This document shows positions 1 through 12,599 of a stretch of DNA of 64,000 bases, piece by piece. This stretch comes from Gonapodya prolifera JEL478 (taxonomy: Eukaryota > Monoblepharomycota > Monoblepharidomycetes > Monoblepharidales > Gonapodyaceae): NCBI GenBank assembly GCA_001574975.1, contig KQ965814.1:1-64000 (forward strand). Direction: 5' to 3'. Each line of letters starts with the position of its first letter. Position 1 is the stretch's first letter. A program made the translations under genes and the position numbers. The notes under the pieces are model-generated. The model saw nothing but the letters and a program-made list of their open reading frames with translations, did no database searches and was not told where the DNA came from.

Positions 1-5
1 AAGGA

Positions 6-404
6 GAACAAATCTAAGCAACAAAGGCTTAATCTCAGCGGATCGTAGTAACAAGACTACTCTACCGCTTACAATACCCCGTTGCGATATTTAAGTCGTC
101 TGCAAAGGATTTATCCATTCCAATATTTGAAATTACGATGGTGGGCTAGCCTGCCTGCACTTCCGCCGGCAAGGCGTCACCCAGATATGATTCCGGGACA
201 CAAGGTCCTATTGCAAATCATCAAAATATGGAATGGGTAAACATCATCGCGTTCTAGTATGGATTCTGACTTAGAGGCGTTCAGCCATTATCCTGCGCAT
301 GTTAGCTTCGCGGCACTAGCTGTTCAGCTAACCGCAAATACCAATTATGCGAATCAACGGTTCCTCTCGTACTAAGTTGAATTACTATTGCAACAACACT
401 TCAT

Positions 405-454
<50 letters not shown>
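6..454 (-). rRNA. 28S (LSU) rRNA, 3' fragment
   Basis: Read on the minus strand this segment carries the universally conserved end of the large-subunit rRNA, including the ACGTGAGCTGGGTTTAGACC block, the GAGACAGGTTAG block and the ATTAAGCCTTTGTTG end close to the window edge. About 445 nt of a roughly 3.4 kb gene are present. Homology stops sharply at 454: where an intact 28S would continue upstream with TAATAGGGA-type sequence, unrelated DNA begins. It is therefore a truncated, presumably non-functional rDNA piece or the edge of a broken rDNA unit. Its 3' end points toward position 1, so intergenic spacer or further rDNA may lie to the left of the window. Confidence 0.93.
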
Positions 455-970
455 GATGGGTCTATTTGGCCATGCGCTTGACACATGCATTGTGTGATGC
501 ACAAACTCATTTGTTGGACGGTGGTCCCCCTTCCCACCCAATTCCAAAGACCACTGCTCATGCCACGACACCAACACGTTTGTACGGAAGGATGCTTGAG
601 TTGGGACAGATTGGTAAGGGCGATTGTGTGCTTTGGCGGTTGAACACATGATCGCGATGCAGGCCGACCACCTTCCAACCCTATTTGGACTATGACGTCT
701 GGTACTAGCTATGACGTAAATTTTCTGTTGCCGAAGTAGTCCTGGGCCGTGAATGGCGTTCGAATGTCATGAGAGAAGTCGATCACGTTTCCAAGCATAT
801 TCCAAACATCGTGATCGGATGCATTTTGGCTACATGAGACACAATCTCATGCTCACTCTTCTTTTCCAGGCTTATTTGCGACTCCATTTATTCCCTTTTA
901 TTGGTACTGGAGGGTGACTATGAAAAGATAATTTCTTTTTCTGTCGGAAGCCTGGGACACTTCCAAGTCC
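455..970. other. Unrecognised stretch between the 28S fragment and the first repeat module
   Basis: No gene, RNA or repeat family could be recognised here. The open frames are short, overlap on both strands and show no codon-like bias. The left edge is the breakpoint of the rRNA fragment. The right part runs into the first module A repeat. Confidence 0.5.
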
Positions 971-974
971 CGCA

Positions 975-1860
975 CGAACTTCAATCGATTGATTCATGGG
1001 CGCATGATGAACCACCGCATTCTCCACGCCCTTCCTTCCTCAGCTCTTGCTGGAAATTGGTGGATCCCACTGCCTGGCTGTCTGTCGCCGATTCTCTCAG
1101 TATGAGTTGGTGTGTTGGCGATTGGTGAGTGATTCCCTCGATTGTCCGAGTTTCCAGCATTGAATGTCACCGGTCGGTTGACTGTTGTTCTACTTTCCTT
1201 TCTTGCCCGCGCAATTCCCCGTGAAGCTTTATATCTGAAGCAGGAATACTCGCGGTCTCAACTTCAGGTTGAATGATCCCGCGCAAACCCCAACACCGAA
1301 CCAATGCTTTGGCAAACGGAGCACTCAAATGGAAGCGAGGCGCGTGAGTGGCACGATGGCGTGGAATCTGGTCTCGTCCTTGTATTCTTATTGGCATTCA
1401 CAACACTCATAACATTGAGTCTCGGCATCCGCCGTCCTACGGCTTGCGATTCGCGCCGACTCCCGCGGAAACCTCCTCTGCCTGTGGCGCTGTACGCTTC
1501 TCTGCCCTCCACCGAGTATTAAATCGAGCCAAAAGGTGGCAGGAAGTTTGCAACGCATCCGCAATGCGTCCGCCCTATTTGCGACCTTACAATCTGGACA
1601 GCGGATGAAACCGTCATCGGCGAGTGATAAGGTGGGTTTCAGGGAAGTGCTGCAAGGGTGCAACATTTTTGCAAGATGGTGGTACACCTCATTGTGGTTC
1701 AACAAGCAAACGGAACTCCCAAGAGGTGTTGCTTTGTCCCTTCCCCGTTTTCCGCCATGGTCCGTCTTGTGCTCAAATGTCAAAGCTCTAACAGTCATGT
1801 TTCCTCACTCACAGCCTGTCTGATTGCCCTTATCGCCACCCCACCCACACACCACTCCAA
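975..1860 (+). repeat. Module A repeat, copy 1
   Basis: The copy opens with CTTCAATCGATTGATTC. It then shares an ordered series of landmarks with the copies near 3,495 and 21,930: GGATCCCxCTGCxTG, a block like GTGAGTGATTCCCTCGATTG, CGTGAAGCTT, AATGATCCCGC, AAACGGAGC-CTCAAATGGAA and GGCATTCACAACACTCA. The copies are clearly homologous but heavily diverged by substitutions and small indels. No shared reading frame is visible, so this is a non-coding or long-dead repeat. The right boundary is approximate. Confidence 0.75.
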
Positions 1861-3489
1861 CATGCAGAAACACTCCACCCATTTGCCTTCACCTCTCTTT
1901 GCCGCACTGACCACCCCTTCCTCCACCACAACACCGCGGTCACCTGGTGTCTTTTCGCGGTTGTACATCACCCCTACCGGGGACTCCGCCCCGTCACCAT
2001 ACAACACCAATCCCAACGGACACAAGGACAACCTGAGAGACTCCGCCTGCCATCCCCGCGCCGCACTCATAGTAGCGTGTTGGGTCATGTGCTCCCCCGT
2101 CTCCTTCCCGACCTTCCCTCGAGCCAAAATTATCCACGTCACCCTAGTCCCAGACTTGCCACACCCGGCGTATCAGACAATCCTCAACTGCCACGTTTCA
2201 TGCACCACTACCCTCCATTTGACACTAACAACCGTCCGTGGCAGCATCCCACAGCTCACGGTCCCCACTGTCCACTGCTGACCCCCCACATCTGCACCGC
2301 CGCTGCCGACACTCAACCTACAATCCGGGGAGGACGGAACGGATGAAAAACGGAATAGGGGCATGGTGCGGCTGGCGATTTGAGCGTGGGATGGGAATGG
2401 AAGAGTGGGAGTGGGACAGCTGCTGTGGGTTGGACTGACGAGACCCGCCCACCTGCCCTTCCCCTCCCTCCACATCGCACGCACGCGTTTCATACCCGCT
2501 CGTTTTGCGCTCACGCACGTGGCACTGACGGCATGGTCTGGCGCGAATAGGTGCGGACGGGACAGAGATGGGAGAGGGTTTGAGGCCGCGCGCAAAGGCG
2601 GGTGCGGTTGCGGCGGCCGTGGGACGCCAAATTTGCGGGCTCGGGAGTTGTTGCGAGGAGAGGATGGGGGGGATGCTGGCATGGGGGTCAAGGTGTGGGA
2701 GCTGAGTCCTCCACTGCTCTTGCTCTGCTGCACCCTCTCCCGGGCGCGACTTGTGGGCGATAGGCGACGTCGCAGATGAGGGCTGGGTTGTGCACGATGG
2801 CGGGGGACGTGCATTACGCGTCATGGTGGGGGCTGCTGGAAGGAGGGCGGACGGGGAGTTTTCTCCAACTTAATGGGTGGGCAATGGCGCCCATTCGAAT
2901 GCCTCAGCCGCCATGCCACTGGTTGTGCCCTCATGGACACTGATACGCGGCGTTTGGGACCTGGCTACGCTGGATACGCTTGTGGTTTGCGTAGGGATCC
3001 CGCCGAGTACGGAGTTTGCGTGTAGGTGTGCGGTACCTCGTGCGCCGGATTGAGAAGGCCCCCGCCATTCCCCTCCCTCCATATTGCCCTCACGCACGCG
3101 TCTCCCCCGCTCACCGTGCGCTCATGCACATGGCACTGCGGCGGGGGCAATGCGGAGATGGGCGAATGGCTGAAGGCCGCACACAAAGGCGGGTGCGGTC
3201 GTGGTGGCCGTGGGTCTCAAACATACTCGCGTGGGAAAGGATGCTGGCACGGGCGTCCGGGTGGAGACGAAATGCGCCGAGTTCCGCGCACACGCCCTGC
3301 TGCTTGGATCTTCCAAGCATTGTGCAAAACACCCTCCAATGTTACCCCGAAGCGCCATCATGGCCCTTCTTGTTCCTTTTTTTGTTAAAATATAACTAGT
3401 TTCCCGTTGCTATTGGTGCATTGAGCGCAGTTTTACAAATGTTACATTTTATCTCGGTGTGGCTGAGTGTGGCAAAGCGTCTCTGTTTG

Positions 3490-4390
3490 GCAGGAAACTT
3501 CAATCGATTGATTCGCGAGCATAAGCCGCGAGCAAGCCCATTCCCGCGCGATTTCCTCCGCGCCTCTCGTTTCCAATCAATGGATCCCGCCGCTTGCCTG
3601 CACGTCGCCAATTCCTTCACCTCGGTTGGAACCGGGTCCGGGAATGGTGAGTGATTCCTCGATTGGTCGTGCTTCAAGTGACGAACGTCACTGGCCGACA
3701 GTTTTCTGCACTCCCCTTCTCTTTTTCTGCACCGTTCGTCGTGAAGCTTCATGTCTGGGCAACTTTGTTTCGACTGTGACTCTCGGTGTAATGATTCCGC
3801 CCAAATCCCATCAACGAACGAATGCTGCGGCGAACAGAGCATGAAGCGGAATCGAAGCGCGTGAGTGGCATCGCACGCTTGCGCGGAATCTTCTCGTCAG
3901 TGGAGTCCATTTTGGCATTCACAACACTCACAACACTCAGTCACACCAACCGCCACCATGCGTGTTGCGACACGCCGACCCCCCAGGGCTCTTTCCGCTA
4001 CCTATAACGCCGTGCACTCCCATCTCTGCCGTCGAGCCACAACAAGAGCCAAAAGTTGGTGGGGATGGGTGCAACTTGTCCGCCCCGTACATATGCCACT
4101 CGATGTTCCAGGCGGCGCATGAAATCATCGCCGGCGGATGGCAAGGTAAATTTGAGGGAAGAGCTGCAAGGAGGGGAATTTTTTTTTTCGCAATATGTCG
4201 GCGCGGTTAGCTGCGTGGTGATTCTGCAACCAATGGGAAACGGCGCAAGGTGTCGCTATGTCGTACCCTTTCGTGCGCGTCGCGAAGACCAGCTTTTGCG
4301 TTCAATCTTGAATCGGCAAGGGCTTAACAGTTTCGTTTCTCCCTCAGCGTGTCCAATTCACCTTTCACCCCGCCACCGCCCACCCACCCA
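3490..4390 (+). repeat. Module A repeat, copy 2
   Basis: It carries the same opening motif and the same landmark order as the copy at 975, including GTGAGTGATTCCTCGATTG, GTCGTGAAGCTTCAT, AATGATTCCGCCC, GGCATTCACAACACTCACAAC and GAGCCAAAAG. The distance between landmarks differs by small insertions and deletions. It lies about 2.5 kb after copy 1 in the same orientation, so the two form an old direct duplication. Confidence 0.75.
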
Positions 4391-7300
4391 ACCTCGACAA
4401 ACCCACCTCCCCTCGCTGCGCTGAACCCCTTGTGTCTATCCAACGACAAGGCCATCTGAAGCATCGGCCGTGCTCGTACAGCACCATTGCGCGGACTGTG
4501 CTTGCCCACCACTCACCACAACCACTGCCGACATTAGGACAGTCTCAAACACACTACCTGCCATCCCTGCTCCACACGCATAGTGGCACGTGCGATTGCG
4601 CCCACCACGCGCCTCCACTTTCCTTCCCGCGTGCCGGCATTGTCCACTTCAACGTCTACTTCACCCCCGTCACTAAAACGACATGCCCAATGTCTCAACG
4701 GGATTTTGACAATCGTCAACTGCCTCTCGTACACTTTTTACTCGATCGTGACAACCAACCGCGCCACAGGTACCGTTGTCCACCGCCACCCCACCTCCAC
4801 CTCTACTCCTCCGCCAGCGGCGCTCCACGAACCATCTGGGGAGGACTGAGCGGTGGAAGAGGGGACAAGACCAAGGCACCGTCGGTAATCTTAGCGCGGA
4901 TGGGAACGGGGCAGTCGGACTCACGGGAGTGCTGGAGTGGTCCGGCAGGATTATACCCCCATCCCCTCCAGCCTTCCCCCCTGCGCACCGGTGCGTCTCG
5001 CCCCGCCTTTCCTGCGTTCGTACCCAGACACCTGAAGGGTTTTCAAGTGCCCCTCCCCACACGGCTTGCTCACGTCTTCCTCCTCTCTGGGGTTTGGGCG
5101 GGTTTGGCGGGTTTGCGGCATGCGCGGCACACACACAACCGCGATCAAAGCCCGCGGTCGGAGCACAAGAGATCCTCAGTCGAGGCATTCACATGGTGCT
5201 GGCGGCATGTGTGGGGAGGGACGGTGTGGGGATGTTCGTTCGGTCGGCATTTTTTTTCGGTGGGTGTTGGGTGAGAGGGGCGAGGGATGGGATCGTGGGA
5301 TAGATGATGTAGTGGAGTGTGTACCGCGGAGCGCCTTGCCTTTGTGGAGAGTTTTTACCTGGATATCTGGATCGTGCGTTGGAATGGACAACGCACGGAT
5401 AGCCTTGGAGTCCGTCGGCGGCATATGGTCGATGTGGAGCGTATCTACGCGAAGTGTGTGATAGGATGATTTGATGAAGGACACAACCTACAGACAATTT
5501 GGACGTGATTGCGGAAGCGAGGGATCACAAAATGGACTGAAGACATGGACGGATGGATGACGAAAGCGTAGTCACATGCATGTGGAATGGTCACAAGTGA
5601 ACTTTTCTGTCTCTGAAGAGCACAACGGCCGTTCCTTGTTTTCACTGGGCTCTTCCTTCTCACACTCTTACCTCTGTTCACGGCACACTTCCCCCGACAC
5701 TCCCTCACCCAACCCCCTCACCTCCACAGAGATACCTTTGCCTCACAAAATGTCATCTTCTCGCTCCACGGCCTCTCCACCACGCTTCAATCATACGACG
5801 GTCTGCTGTTTCCCGACCTCCGTCACCACCGGATGCCTTGCCCGATCCATTTTCACTTCCCGCGGACCGTGCTATCAAACCCGCACAAGAAGTTGTGGAA
5901 CACGACCACCGCGGTGCAGCAGGCAAGCGCCATGGCGAGTGGATGCTGACATATGTGTCGTTGTGGCAACGGATGGCACTTTGAAATTGATTGTCTCTCC
6001 ACCGGGCAAGCGCGAACCCCTCCCCTGGGCCCATCTCTCCGCACGCAACGCTGTGACTGGGACCGAGATCGGGTGGGCAGCACTGGGTGCGCGGCGTGGT
6101 GGCGATTCATCCGGGGAGGTGGTGGAGGCGGCGGGGCTCCGAGGAACCTCTTTGTGCCCATCCCATCCCACCCGCTCGACGCACCACTGCCACCGCGGCA
6201 TTGCTCTTGCCCCCACAGATAGCGTCGAGTGGTACATAGGAAGTGGTCACGCGACACACCCTTGTGCGCACCAGGGGGATCCCGTCGAGAGTGGAGTTTG
6301 CTGTGCGAGGTGCTCGAGTATTGAGTCAGGGCTTGGGAGGTCGATGTTGGTCACCGAGGAGTGGTAGTGGTAATTGGGACGGCATGGCGCGTGAGTGCAG
6401 CTGGCGTCACTGGTGCTCTCCTCATACACGCCTACTCATCTCCGGACCCTTCCTCCCCGTTTCTCCCACTGCCGCCACCGTGTTACCCTCCGCCTACGCT
6501 GATCCTTGACGTGCCCAAGTTCCTCGCGTCATCCGCTATTTTACGCCTCCTGAACTCGCACATACTGGACGAGCGGGAGGGCCCTCCGCAGCGGACAATG
6601 CCCCGTGGGGAGTCGCTCCGCACATGCGACGTCGATGTGCGGTTCCAGGGCCCGCAAGCACCTCGCTGTCCGGTGTCGCGTGGGCGTGGGGTGTCTCTTA
6701 CGCGTGGCGCAGTTCGCTGCGTTTGCACATTGTGCCATAAGCGGGAGTTAAGCGGGAGGCAGCGACAAGGGTGATGTGGTGCATCCACGGACCCGGAGGC
6801 AGGCGAAGAATGCGATACGTGGAAGAATGACGGGAAGGGGTGGAATCGTGCAGCTTGCCCGCTTCCGCTTGATCTGGTTTTGACTCCAAGTCAGAACCAT
6901 AGTCCCCGAAGGGTGAGTGATTTGCTTTTGTCGATGTCTTCCAGCAACTCTTTGACCCCTCTCGCTTTGGCGCCTTAGCCTCATTTTCATCTTTTGAAAC
7001 CGCGGCTTTCAGTCTCCCCTGCTCCGCAAGTCGAGCACAACTGCCGGGTCTTCCCGAACAGCACCCGCGTCCGCTGCTCTAGGACATCCGAAAACACTCC
7101 AGTTGCCCACTCACCTCCGCTCCTGCACCGAAAGGGTGATGTCTCTTCTAGACGCCACGACGTTCCCTCCTGCTGAGCCGTGCCTCATTCTTCTCCCAAC
7201 TTACATGCTGTGGGCGCCTTCCTTTTCACCCCAGCTGCCGACAAGCCACCCCGTCTCAGATCTAACAGTGCGTCGTACACGCGCGACCGGCTTGGGAACG

Positions 7301-8000
7301 ATCACCGGGTCGATTTCCTCTCATCCCCACCGGTCTCTGACGCTAGGAGGGATCGCGAGCGGAGTTTCGGATGCGTCTTCTGCTCCTCCCGGCGACCTCC
7401 TCCGTCCCCAAGTCGCCACGCACGCGATGGCTCCACGTATCCTCGACCACCGCTTTTTGCCGCATCACCCCGGGCAAACACGAGCTTCGCCGCTGTGCGC
7501 GGCGCTCGCACCTACACGAAGGGGGAACAGCGCCGACATCTTGGCCCGTGACGATGCAATTCAACGCCAGTTTTCGGGAACCTAACGCAATGCCGTCTCA
7601 CGCGCCCAAAATACCAGCAGTGGAGGATATGAAGCGGTGGGTAGAGTAATAAGCGTGGTCGGCAGATCAGTGTCGGAGAAAAGGCCGATGATAAGGTGGG
7701 TTTGTCCGAGCGATGGAAAGGTGCAATGGTTGTAATTTGTTTGGAGGACAGACTTCGGTCGAGACCAGGGCAATACAGGCAGGCGTGCAAAACGTCGCGC
7801 TCCATTGATTCCCTGACGTGCGTTATGTGCAGAGTTAGCGCTGCATCGAGAAAACTCAAACCTTTTTATCATTGCCTCACCGTACCAAACCTATTCCTCC
7901 ACGTTCTTCGAACCCTCCTACCTCCCACCCTAACCCTTAGACTCACCACTCCCCTCGTCTCGAACGCTATGCGGGACTTGTTTGCGAACTTTTCCCCCTC
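4390..8000. other. Gene-free GC-rich repeat territory
   Basis: This stretch continues the style of the module A copies: GC-rich, with many short overlapping frames on both strands and no convincing exon, splice pattern or domain. Phrases such as GGGGAGGAC-GAxCGGT recur near 2,330 and 4,850, which suggests that the repeat units extend well past the part delimited as module A. No protein family or structural RNA was recognised. Confidence 0.55.
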
Positions 8001-8009
8001 CATCGCCAA

Positions 8010-8340
8010 CATGCCGCACGTGCCCTGAAGCATCCTCTTAGTACACTCTACTTTTCCCGCCGTGCAACCAATGAATCCTACGCCAACCGCGCGAAGCCTC
8101 TGTTACCCTCCCCTCCTCCCACCAGCAAATTCTCCACCAGCTAGGAGGCATTTTACAGAGAAAGCGGCAAATGTATACCTGTTCCCTCCCAACTCCGCAC
8201 TCTCCACTGGACCCCACTTTGACACCTCCCTTTCCTCGGCTTGTGCGCATTTCACGACGGCCCTTGCTGACATCTGCGGTACCTCCACGCGGCGTGGCGT
8301 CTTCACGTTCTCGAGGGGAGACCACGGCATCACGTTAACT
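8010..8340 (+). repeat. Module B repeat, copy 1
   Basis: It shares ordered landmarks with the segments near 16,360 and 24,675. These include GAAGCATCCTCTT or GAACCATCCTCTT, AACCGCG-GAAGCCTCT, a CTCCCACC block, CATTTTACAGAGxAAGCG and, in copies 1 and 3, CACTCTCCACTGGACCCCAC. The copies are diverged and no common frame remains. The preceding sequence ending in ACATGCCGCACG is also shared with the copy near 16,350. Confidence 0.72.
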
Positions 8341-8587
8341 CAATGAACTCGCAATCCACCAGAACTACCTCGCACTTTCCCACCGGCAGGCCATCGCCGG
8401 GCCCAGTGCACCGCCACAAAGAGGGAACGGAGGAAGCGAGGGCGGAGCGCGAAAACGTTGTCGGGGCAGTCACGCCGCTGATGAAGGGGAGGACGATTGC
8501 ATATAATGGGATGCGGCTGGGCCGCTTGGATACTCATTCAGGACAAGCGCGCTCCCCCCGCCCCGACCGCACAGCGACCTGCCGAGT

Positions 8588-8935
8588 AGGGTGGGTGGCA
8601 TGACATTTACGTACGGGATTGGGGGAAGCGGGAGTCAGTCTCGTGATTGGGTGGCTGTCATCTGGTCTTTTCACTCCGTTCGCGCGCTCCAGCCACTATC
8701 CTGGGCCGTGTCATGCCGCGTGAAGTGAGTGATATGGCATGCACGTGCGGGACAGGCCATGGTGGGAGCGCGAGTCAGGCACCATGCAGGTGTTCTGGTC
8801 AGTTGTCCTTGCTACGTTTTAAGAGAAGTCGAGAGTCAGCCCCTCACTCCCTACCACGCCGCACTGCGTGGTTCGGTCGGGTGTGTGGTATGGCATTCTT
8901 GCGCGGGGTGAAGGGAGTACGTACGGGAAGCTTTG
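8588..8935 (+). repeat. Motif E short repeats, three copies
   Basis: Three spaced copies of a roughly 35-bp motif lie near 8,588, 8,722 and 8,880. The motif resembles GTGAGYGGYATGRCAT followed by GTRCGCGRGGG and a G-rich tail. The same motif appears near 25,275, 25,478 and 25,655. Spacing is about 130-200 bp, so it behaves like an internal repeat of the larger units. Confidence 0.65.
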
Positions 8936-9239
8936 GAGGTAGAATTACGGATTACAATGGAGCATCTTCTAGTCGAGGACTGAGGACGAAGAATATTGGG
9001 AAGTGCCATCAAGTACAGGACGGTTCTGTGACTCTGGACGCAATTTGAACAAGGCGCAGAGAACGGTGGACATGTTGCGTGATTGGAGGAGATTATGCGC
9101 CTCGACCGCCGCCGCCCACGCCACCATATCGTTGAATTGTCCTCTCATCGCGCCACTCAACGCAAATTAGGAGAGTACTGAAACTGCCATGTCGCGCGTA
9201 CAGATGCACACGAGGTGACGCGAGACGGGAGATTTGCTG

Positions 9240-9480
9240 GTGGTAGTTGGAATTCGGGGACGCCTGTGAGTCATCCATACATACCTCCGCTCCGCATCCA
9301 CTTAGACCCAGGTCTGAACCTTACTCCACACAGCGCCCTTCTCTTCCCAACGCCCCTCTCCAGCGCTTTGTTTCGCCCCATCGGGTCAGCAGGGCTCGAT
9401 GGGGCCGGGGAACATGGACCCGACTGTGGATGATCAGGGAATCGTGCCGGGGAGTGTAGGGAACAACGTTATGGACGGCA
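9240..9480 (+). repeat. Module C repeat, copy 1
   Basis: It shares an ordered set of landmarks with 16,770-17,010: GxCGCCTGTGAGTC, TCCCAACGCCCCT, AGCGC followed by a CGGG-rich block, and GGATGATC-GGGA. It is diverged, in the same orientation, and has no shared reading frame. Confidence 0.68.
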
Positions 9481-12010
9481 GGGCGCGCATAGCAGCTTTT
9501 TCGCTCGTCCCGACCGCTACGCGCAGTAGTAAACTCCGCGTTCACGTAGGACAGTCGTTCGGAAGGATTAAAAGAGAGCCGTCAGGACTCCGGGAGCACT
9601 GCGATTTTGGCCCCCGTAATACGGGCGGGGTCGGTGCTGGAGTCGGTTGTGGTGGTATCACTCTGGGCTGGGTCTGAGGCGGAGCGGGGAGCAGTAAGGC
9701 CGAAAGTTTGCGCAGGCGTCAGTGCTGGAACGTTGCCCCACGAATAAGGAACCCAGCAACCGGGCTCCCCGGCTCAGACCACCGTTGGCGGGCGGATCCG
9801 TCTTTCTCGCGGTGTCGGCCACTGCTGGGTCTGGGTGCGCAAGGCCCTGAGCAAGACACATGTGAGGGTGGACCCGACTGCCCCATCGTGGAACGCAACT
9901 TGCTCATGTTAGTGTCAAGCTCGCTGCCTATTTTGTCTGACGACGTGGTTGGTGCCACACAGGGGAAGGGCAGGTCAAAAGGTTATCCCCGCGCAATGCA
10001 ACATGCGACCATCGCGCGCCTGGTCACAACCTCAACCACATCAACATCTACCTCGTGTGGCAGTTTTGCGAGCCTCCCTCTGTCCTACAACCCTTTCTCA
10101 CCATCCCCCTGGTTGTCCTGCGTTCGCTCCGCGATTTCATACCGGTCGGCATGCACTTCATCTCACCCTGTCCGCCCAAGCCAGCATCCTCCTCGCACAT
10201 ATCGCCACCCTATTTTCCGTACCTGTGGACGCCGCGAGGTGCACACAAAACCCGGACCACCTGAGAATGCCAAGCGATGATCCCACGCGGGGCCAGGTCG
10301 GCAAGGGGGAGCAGGATGGCTCCTGCGGGGTACGGTGCTGCGATCTCGGTGCACTCTTCGGCGGACTCTCCGGCGGTGTCGGCGGTGAGAGACAAGCAGA
10401 CGACGAGATAAAAACTCACCTTGGGATAGGGAAGTGGACCCATCCTCGGTGTGGAATGAGTGGGTCGAGTGGGTCGAGGAGGCTATGCAGGGGATTGTCA
10501 CCCCCTTCCCCTCCCTGGCGGTCGCACAAGCTGCAAGCTCCGCCTATGGTTGCGACGTGAACCAAAATGTACATTTCGCGCTTCCTCTTCTCAGCTGTAC
10601 CCGGGATGGTGCACCCGGCTACTGTTAAGAACCTGTCAACGCCTCTCAGCCCTCGCGGGGCACCGGTGGCGCCCCGTCCTTCGTCAACTTTTGCTCACTC
10701 CTCCCCGCGGGCCCGTCCGTGCTTGACCTCGGACCGAACGTCAGCGTTTCCCTGTTCCGGCTTCCAGCTCAATCGCTTTCACCCCTATCGCTCTACGTGG
10801 CCCAACTTGCCCAGCTTCTGCCGTTCGCGAGGGCTGTCGGCACGACGATGACGAAGCGGTATGTATGGAGGAAGGGGTGTGTGCCCTGGAGTGGGTCGCT
10901 TGGGTGAACGGAGGTGGATCCTAAAGAAGGACGGGCGAAAACCGTCAAAGGCGTCGAAGTTGAACGCCGAGGAGCCAAGTTGTAGTGAGTTCCTTGTTGT
11001 TGTTTTGGTGCTGTGCTAGCAGCTTAATACTTTGTTTGCCTTGCCCGACACAGTATGCGTATCGTCTTGACTCCATTCACTTCCGGCGTTGCGGTATGAG
11101 ATCCACGCGACTGCTGCTGCTGCCGTAGAGAACCCGAAGTCATTGGTGATGCGGACGAGAAGGGCAGAGCTACTTGGCGCCCGCCATGCCATGCCGTTGA
11201 AATGGAGTGTCGTCTAACTCGGAGATTTCGGCAATTCTGACAACTTACACAAACCTATATCACCCATCTCTTTCAACAACCTACGCACCCGCTCAGAAGT
11301 ACTGAGCATCCCAGGGAGCTGGCCTGTCGCAGAACGAGTGTTGGAAGTCTTTTGGAGCAGGACGATGTCTTCGGAAAAGCAACAAAGCTTGAAAACGGCG
11401 CGACCAACAGGACTGTCTCGGACCTGGCTGGTGGAGAGGAGATGGAGATGCTGGAGTACCTGGCGAGGAGGAAGGGGATGGTGGACTTGGTAACGAGACC
11501 GTTGTCAAGCTATCAAACAACCATTCTTTTGCCTCGCTTGCCTCCCTTGCATTGCTGCTCCAATCTACCTGCCATCGCAGGGAGGGAACGTTCCCTGTAG
11601 TTTCAGGACTGGCGTTTCGGCGGTTAAAATGCTCTTATCGTTCTCGCTAGTTGTCGCGGGGATGCGGGAGCAGGCAGGTTGGCCGCCTTATTGTTTAGAG
11701 GGTGGCTGAACGATATTCGAGTTCCGGGGACCAGCAAAGCGGACCCGGTCAGAGCCATGGCGGCCACCGCCAAACGAATCGCCTGCTTTTCGCTGTGGAG
11801 GGGTGCCTCTGGTGGAATGGGATGGGAGTTTGCGGAGCGGAATCGAAGTGAGAAGGTGACGCGGATGGTCTTCAGGAGGGAGATCACGAAACCGAGGCTG
11901 CAAAGGTGTCTTTCGGCAACATGAAATTGGGAACAAGGGGTTCGCTCAATGTTGACTATCAAGGTGGGCAAAGGGAAAGCTGGGCAAAGGGAAAGCTGGG
12001 CAAATGGCCA
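9480..12010. other. Gene-free GC-rich stretch
   Basis: No gene was recognised. Open frames are short and occur on both strands with no domain or exon logic. A short tandem repeat lies at its right end, near 11,965-12,005: a 17-bp unit like GCTGGGCAAAGGGAAA in about 2.5 copies. Confidence 0.5.
11962..12006. repeat. 17-bp minisatellite, about 2.5 copies
   Basis: The unit GGGCAAAGGGAAAGCT repeats head to tail and ends in a degenerate copy GGGCAAATGG. It directly precedes module D. Confidence 0.85.
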
Positions 12011-12014
12011 CGTG

Positions 12015-12290
12015 GAGTGCCGAAAGAAGATGTCGTCCACCGAGGTTTGGTGATCTGCAGCGGCTCAACGGGCGGGTGGGGGGAGTACGACAACGCAAGT
12101 CCTTCTTCTATAGGCTGTTTCCCCGCAGGTTGAACCGGGTATTGACTGCCGGGGCTCCGGGTGGGACTGCAGGGGTCACAAGGACTTGGGATCGTCACCA
12201 CTAGATGCGCGGGTTGGAGGGCGTTGAATCTGGACGGATCCCCCGCTGCAGCACGGAAGCGTGGATTGGGCACATGTTGTCACTGCTGAT
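12015..12290 (+). repeat. Module D repeat, copy 1
   Basis: It shares CCACCGAGG-TTGGTGA, CGGGCGGG-GGGGAGT, GACAACGCAAG, GGTGGGAxxGCAGGG, a GGGATCGT block and CAGCACGGAAG with 17,435-17,700, in the same order. It is diverged and non-coding in appearance. Confidence 0.7.
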
Positions 12291-12599
12291 TGGCCGCGTA
12301 AGTAGAGGAATGGCCTCCCAGTCGAACAAGAACAGCTCCGACAGGTCACGTACTGGTGTGCACTTGGACCGCGGGTGTGTGGGAGTGTCGCCAGATGTTG
12401 TGCTCGTGGTAGCAGCGAAGGGACCGAATAGACGAGTTATCCGTGGCGATATGTGGGCAGTTTGTGTTTGGAGAAAAAAGACCGCCGTGGAGGATACGCT
12501 AGGCCTATCACTAGAAGAGACAATCTGGCAGAGTGGATGGAAGTGCAGTCGGTGGGAGTGGGAGTGCTAAGACGGCGCTAGGGAAGGACAAGGATCTGC

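Noticed and set aside
2173-2814. 213-codon minus-strand frame rich in Ser, Pro and Arg in the repeat region
   Set aside because: Composition is what GC-rich non-coding DNA gives, the copies of the surrounding repeat do not share the frame, and no exon pattern fits.
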